Positions 11,904-13,745 of a stretch of 13,745 nucleotides of DNA are shown here, in pieces. The notes below the pieces were generated by a model. The model was given only the letters and a program-made list of their open reading frames with translations. It was not told where the DNA came from and did not search any database. The DNA comes from Ahrensia sp. (lineage in GTDB: Bacteria; Pseudomonadota; Alphaproteobacteria; Rhizobiales; Rhizobiaceae), in contig NZXU01000045.1 in the NCBI GenBank assembly GCA_002698425.1, positions 1 to 13,745 on the forward strand, written 5' to 3'. Made by a program: the position numbers and the translations under genes. Each line of letters begins with the position of its first letter. Position 1 is the stretch's first letter.

Positions 11904-11949
11904 TCGCTACAGCGATACACGATTGCGTCGCTTGATTTCGATATAGCGA
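11904..11949 (-). promoter_or_regulatory. paired palindromic operators before the XRE gene
   Basis: Two 12-base sites that agree in 10 positions flank the likely promoter: TCGCTGTAGCGA (11915-11904 on the minus strand) and TCGCTATATCGA (11949-11938). Both are near-palindromes ending in TCG...CGA, with centres 34 bases apart. They lie 16-61 bases before the XRE start and fit autoregulation by a dimeric XRE protein. Confidence 0.45.
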
Positions 11950-11973
11950 GGGGTCGACGGGGAATTTGCGGGA

Positions 11974-13584
11974 TCAGCTTGCGATGACGCGGGGCTTCTC
12001 GCCGTCCTTTTCATCAAGAATGATTGCCGGCATGCGATCGATAGCGTTCTTCATCGCGCGAAGGGTGACATCACCGTAGCTGTCGCCAGCCGTCCTGCCG
12101 GCGTGGCCTTGCATGGCGTCGAGAACACGACTGTCAATTCCGTTTTCCCTGCCAATCGTCTTGAAGCGATGGCGCCATGCGTGGTTGGGCTGCACTCCGG
12201 CCGGGATCAGATCATGGGAACTCAACCAGTTCCGTAGTCGTCCCTGAGCAGTGTCCACCGCTGTTCTGGGAGGAGCGCCATTCGTCGTGTTCAGAAATAG
12301 CGGTCCGATTGCTGTGTCTTCAACAAAATCGAGAAATCCCTCCGCGATGATCTGATCATGTAGCGGCACGTCGCGATGACCGCCGGCCTTCACTGTTCCG
12401 GCTTCGGGGGTGATCCGAATTGCCCAGATCCCGTCCTTCTCGAAAACATCCTGACGGCGGAGTTGTAATATTTCACCCACGCGTGCACCCGTAAGTGCAC
12501 AGAGTAGGGGCACCCATCTTTTGGCACTGGCTAATTTCGGGCTCTCCCTGCCTTTTTGGCGATGGGCCTTGGCAAACCTTAGGATTGCTGTGGCCTCATC
12601 GTCGCGAAAGCCACGCTCGCGCGTGGACGGCTTGCGATCAACTCGTATCGACACTGTGTCGGCAGGGTTCTCCGAGATTTTATCGTTAGCGACGGCCCAC
12701 CTGAGAACAGCGTTTAGAGCTGCCAGGTTCACTGCTTTGATCGTGCGAGGCGAAAGCCCGGCCGCCAAGCTTCTGTCTTTCCATGCTATGATATCAGCCT
12801 TCGTCAAGCGATTGGCGTCATCGTGGCCAAGCTGTGAAACAAGTTTCTGGAAGACCGGGGTCCAACGTTTTCGCGCGCCCTGACCTTTTCCGGCCGCTTC
12901 CCGTTCCTTGAGATAACTCTCATACAGCCCGATTAACGAGACGGGCTCTTGCACGATCTCTTTCGGGTTTGCGTTGGCTAGGATTGGATGGACAGCTTGT
13001 CCCGAAAAGTCGCCCTTATTGCGTTCGCTTTCCCGTGCGATTGCCTCGAGTTGGGCGGCCGCTAGTGCCATCGCCAGTGAGCGCCATTCTTCGCTCCCAT
13101 ATTCCGCCTTATGGTTGCCGCGTTGCCGGAACACTTCGACTGCCCATCCTATCGTCGCAGCCAACTCGTCATTTGGCGCCGTGCCAGATGCGGCTCGTAT
13201 AAGGACTTTGCGAAACGCCGGTCGTGTTGCGCTGATATCTGCGATCTTCTCCTGGTGGGGGTATGCCCGGCTGGCGCTATCATGGTTCAGTTCCGAGAAG
13301 TAGTGCGCGATAGCCATCTGCTCGGTTGTGAGCGGGTAGTTCGCCCTAATTCCCAGTGAATGTTCGATGCGGTCTCCGTGAAGGCGGCGCCTGGCATCAT
13401 CGATTTGCTCGTTCCATTCTGCGATCACAGCGTGCAGAGCGTTCTGAGCTGTCCGTTTGTCCGGACCAAGGGGCCTGCGAAATTCTGTCTTGCCGTCGAA
13501 GAATGGTCGAAGCTCTTCTGGAATGACCTTCCGCGCGAAATATCGACCATCGCGTAAGAGGAGATTTCGGACGTTCCCGGCCAT
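11974..13584 (-). CDS. int: tyrosine recombinase / integrase with DUF6538-like N-terminus
   Basis: This 536-residue integrase catalyses site-specific integration and excision of the element. The N-terminus (NLLLRDGRYFARKVIPEELR) is of the DUF6538 type common in rhizobial integrases; residues about 215-310 form the core-binding helical domain (KADIIAWKDRSLAAGLSPRT). The catalytic residues are all visible: R368 in LTGARVGEILQL, H468 and R471 in NHAWRHRF, H494 in MQGHAG and Y503 in GDSYGD, with K399 a candidate catalytic lysine. The gene is intact. It starts 93 bases from the 3' end of tRNA-Thr, the typical place for an element that uses the tRNA as attachment site. Short repeats just upstream may be its arm-binding sites. 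Confidence 0.93.
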   Translation of the reverse strand: MAGNVRNLLLRDGRYFARKVIPEELRPFFDGKTEFRRPLGPDKRTAQNALHAVIAEWNEQIDDARRRLHGDRIEHSLGIRANYPLTTEQMAIAHYFSELNHDSASRAYPHQEKIADISATRPAFRKVLIRAASGTAPNDELAATIGWAVEVFRQRGNHKAEYGSEEWRSLAMALAAAQLEAIARESERNKGDFSGQAVHPILANANPKEIVQEPVSLIGLYESYLKEREAAGKGQGARKRWTPVFQKLVSQLGHDDANRLTKADIIAWKDRSLAAGLSPRTIKAVNLAALNAVLRWAVANDKISENPADTVSIRVDRKPSTRERGFRDDEATAILRFAKAHRQKGRESPKLASAKRWVPLLCALTGARVGEILQLRRQDVFEKDGIWAIRITPEAGTVKAGGHRDVPLHDQIIAEGFLDFVEDTAIGPLFLNTTNGAPPRTAVDTAQGRLRNWLSSHDLIPAGVQPNHAWRHRFKTIGRENGIDSRVLDAMQGHAGRTAGDSYGDVTLRAMKNAIDRMPAIILDEKDGEKPRVIAS

Positions 13585-13598
13585 TGAATGAACCTGAT

Positions 13599-13617
13599 TT
13601 GTAACGCTGCTTGTAAC
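13599..13617. repeat. TTGTAAC direct repeats, possible integrase arm sites
   Basis: TTGTAAC occurs at 13599-13605 and 13611-13617, a period of 12 bases, between the integrase start and the tRNA. Short direct repeats near the attachment site are typical of integrase arm-type sites. They could equally be an operator for the integrase promoter. Confidence 0.35.
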
Positions 13618-13677
13618 ATCACAATGGGCATAAGCCCCTGTCAGTCAACAAGATTCAGCGATTTCAATGGGTTGGAA

Positions 13678-13745
13678 TGGTGCTGCCGGAGAGATTTGAA
13701 CTCTCGGCCTCTCCCTTACCAAGGGAGTGCTCTACCCCTGAGCTA
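13678..13745 (-). tRNA. tRNA-Thr (anticodon GGT), 5' end outside the window; presumed attachment site
   Basis: On the minus strand the sequence runs from position 8 of a tRNA to an encoded CCA (13680-13678). The D arm is GCTC/GAGC, the anticodon arm CTCCC-TTGGTAA-GGGAG gives anticodon GGT for threonine codons ACC and ACU, and the T arm GAGAG-TTCAAAT-CTCTC is canonical. The 3' acceptor strand CGGCAGC predicts GCTGCCG for the seven bases cut off. The 3' end faces the integrase, so integration probably rebuilt this end of the gene. No second copy of the 3' end was found to the left, so the other junction lies outside. Confidence 0.92.

Overview
The window looks like one side of an integrated accessory element in an alphaproteobacterium, most likely of the order Rhizobiales. 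The reasons are the GC-rich codon use, the rhizobial-style SRAP protein (MCNLYNIT start), a DUF1127 protein, a GapR-like coiled-coil protein, and a tyrosine integrase with an N-terminal DUF6538-type domain beside the 3' end of a tRNA-Thr(GGT) gene. No second copy of the tRNA 3' end was found, so the far end of the element should lie left of base 1, beyond an IS3-family insertion whose edge is at base 96. The taxonomic call is inference.

Layout from right to left. 13678-13745: tRNA-Thr (5' end cut off by the window) and presumed attachment site. 11974-13584: integrase. 11293-11888: an XRE-type regulator translationally coupled to a 62-residue protein that repeats the regulator's C-terminal motif. 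9518-11196: a tight two-gene operon, a protein with a LOTUS/OST-HTH-like N-terminus followed by a 325-residue protein of no recognised family. 9270-9515: converging on that operon, a sigma70-type promoter, about 200 bases packed with perfect hairpins and a long GC hairpin at the end; I read this as a free-standing structured non-coding RNA. These three parts are the best candidate here for an undescribed system. 8296-8937: an SRAP (YedK/HMCES-type) abasic-site DNA-protein crosslinking protein.

4405-8045 is a self-contained redox or stress cargo module: an AraC-type regulator (plus strand) divergent from an exported YtkA/FixH-like protein and a di-heme cytochrome c peroxidase, then a DUF1127 protein and a multi-pass membrane protein. 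An identical 21-base sequence sits upstream of both minus-strand transcription units at the same distance from a possible -10, which points to a two-promoter regulon of the AraC protein. A good terminator closes the module at 4318-4356.

105-3450 is the element backbone, all on the minus strand: three small uncharacterised genes, a GapR-like protein, and a 398-residue protein resembling Rep_trans-type rolling-circle initiators. It carries a duplicated GC-rich hairpin (2084-2107 and 3676-3699) and a pair of CCGGACA-n7-TGTCCGG operators (3477-3497 and 3718-3738). About 950 bases (3451-4404) hold no convincing gene and may contain the element's replication or regulatory origin. No conjugation, phage structural, CRISPR or rRNA genes were seen.
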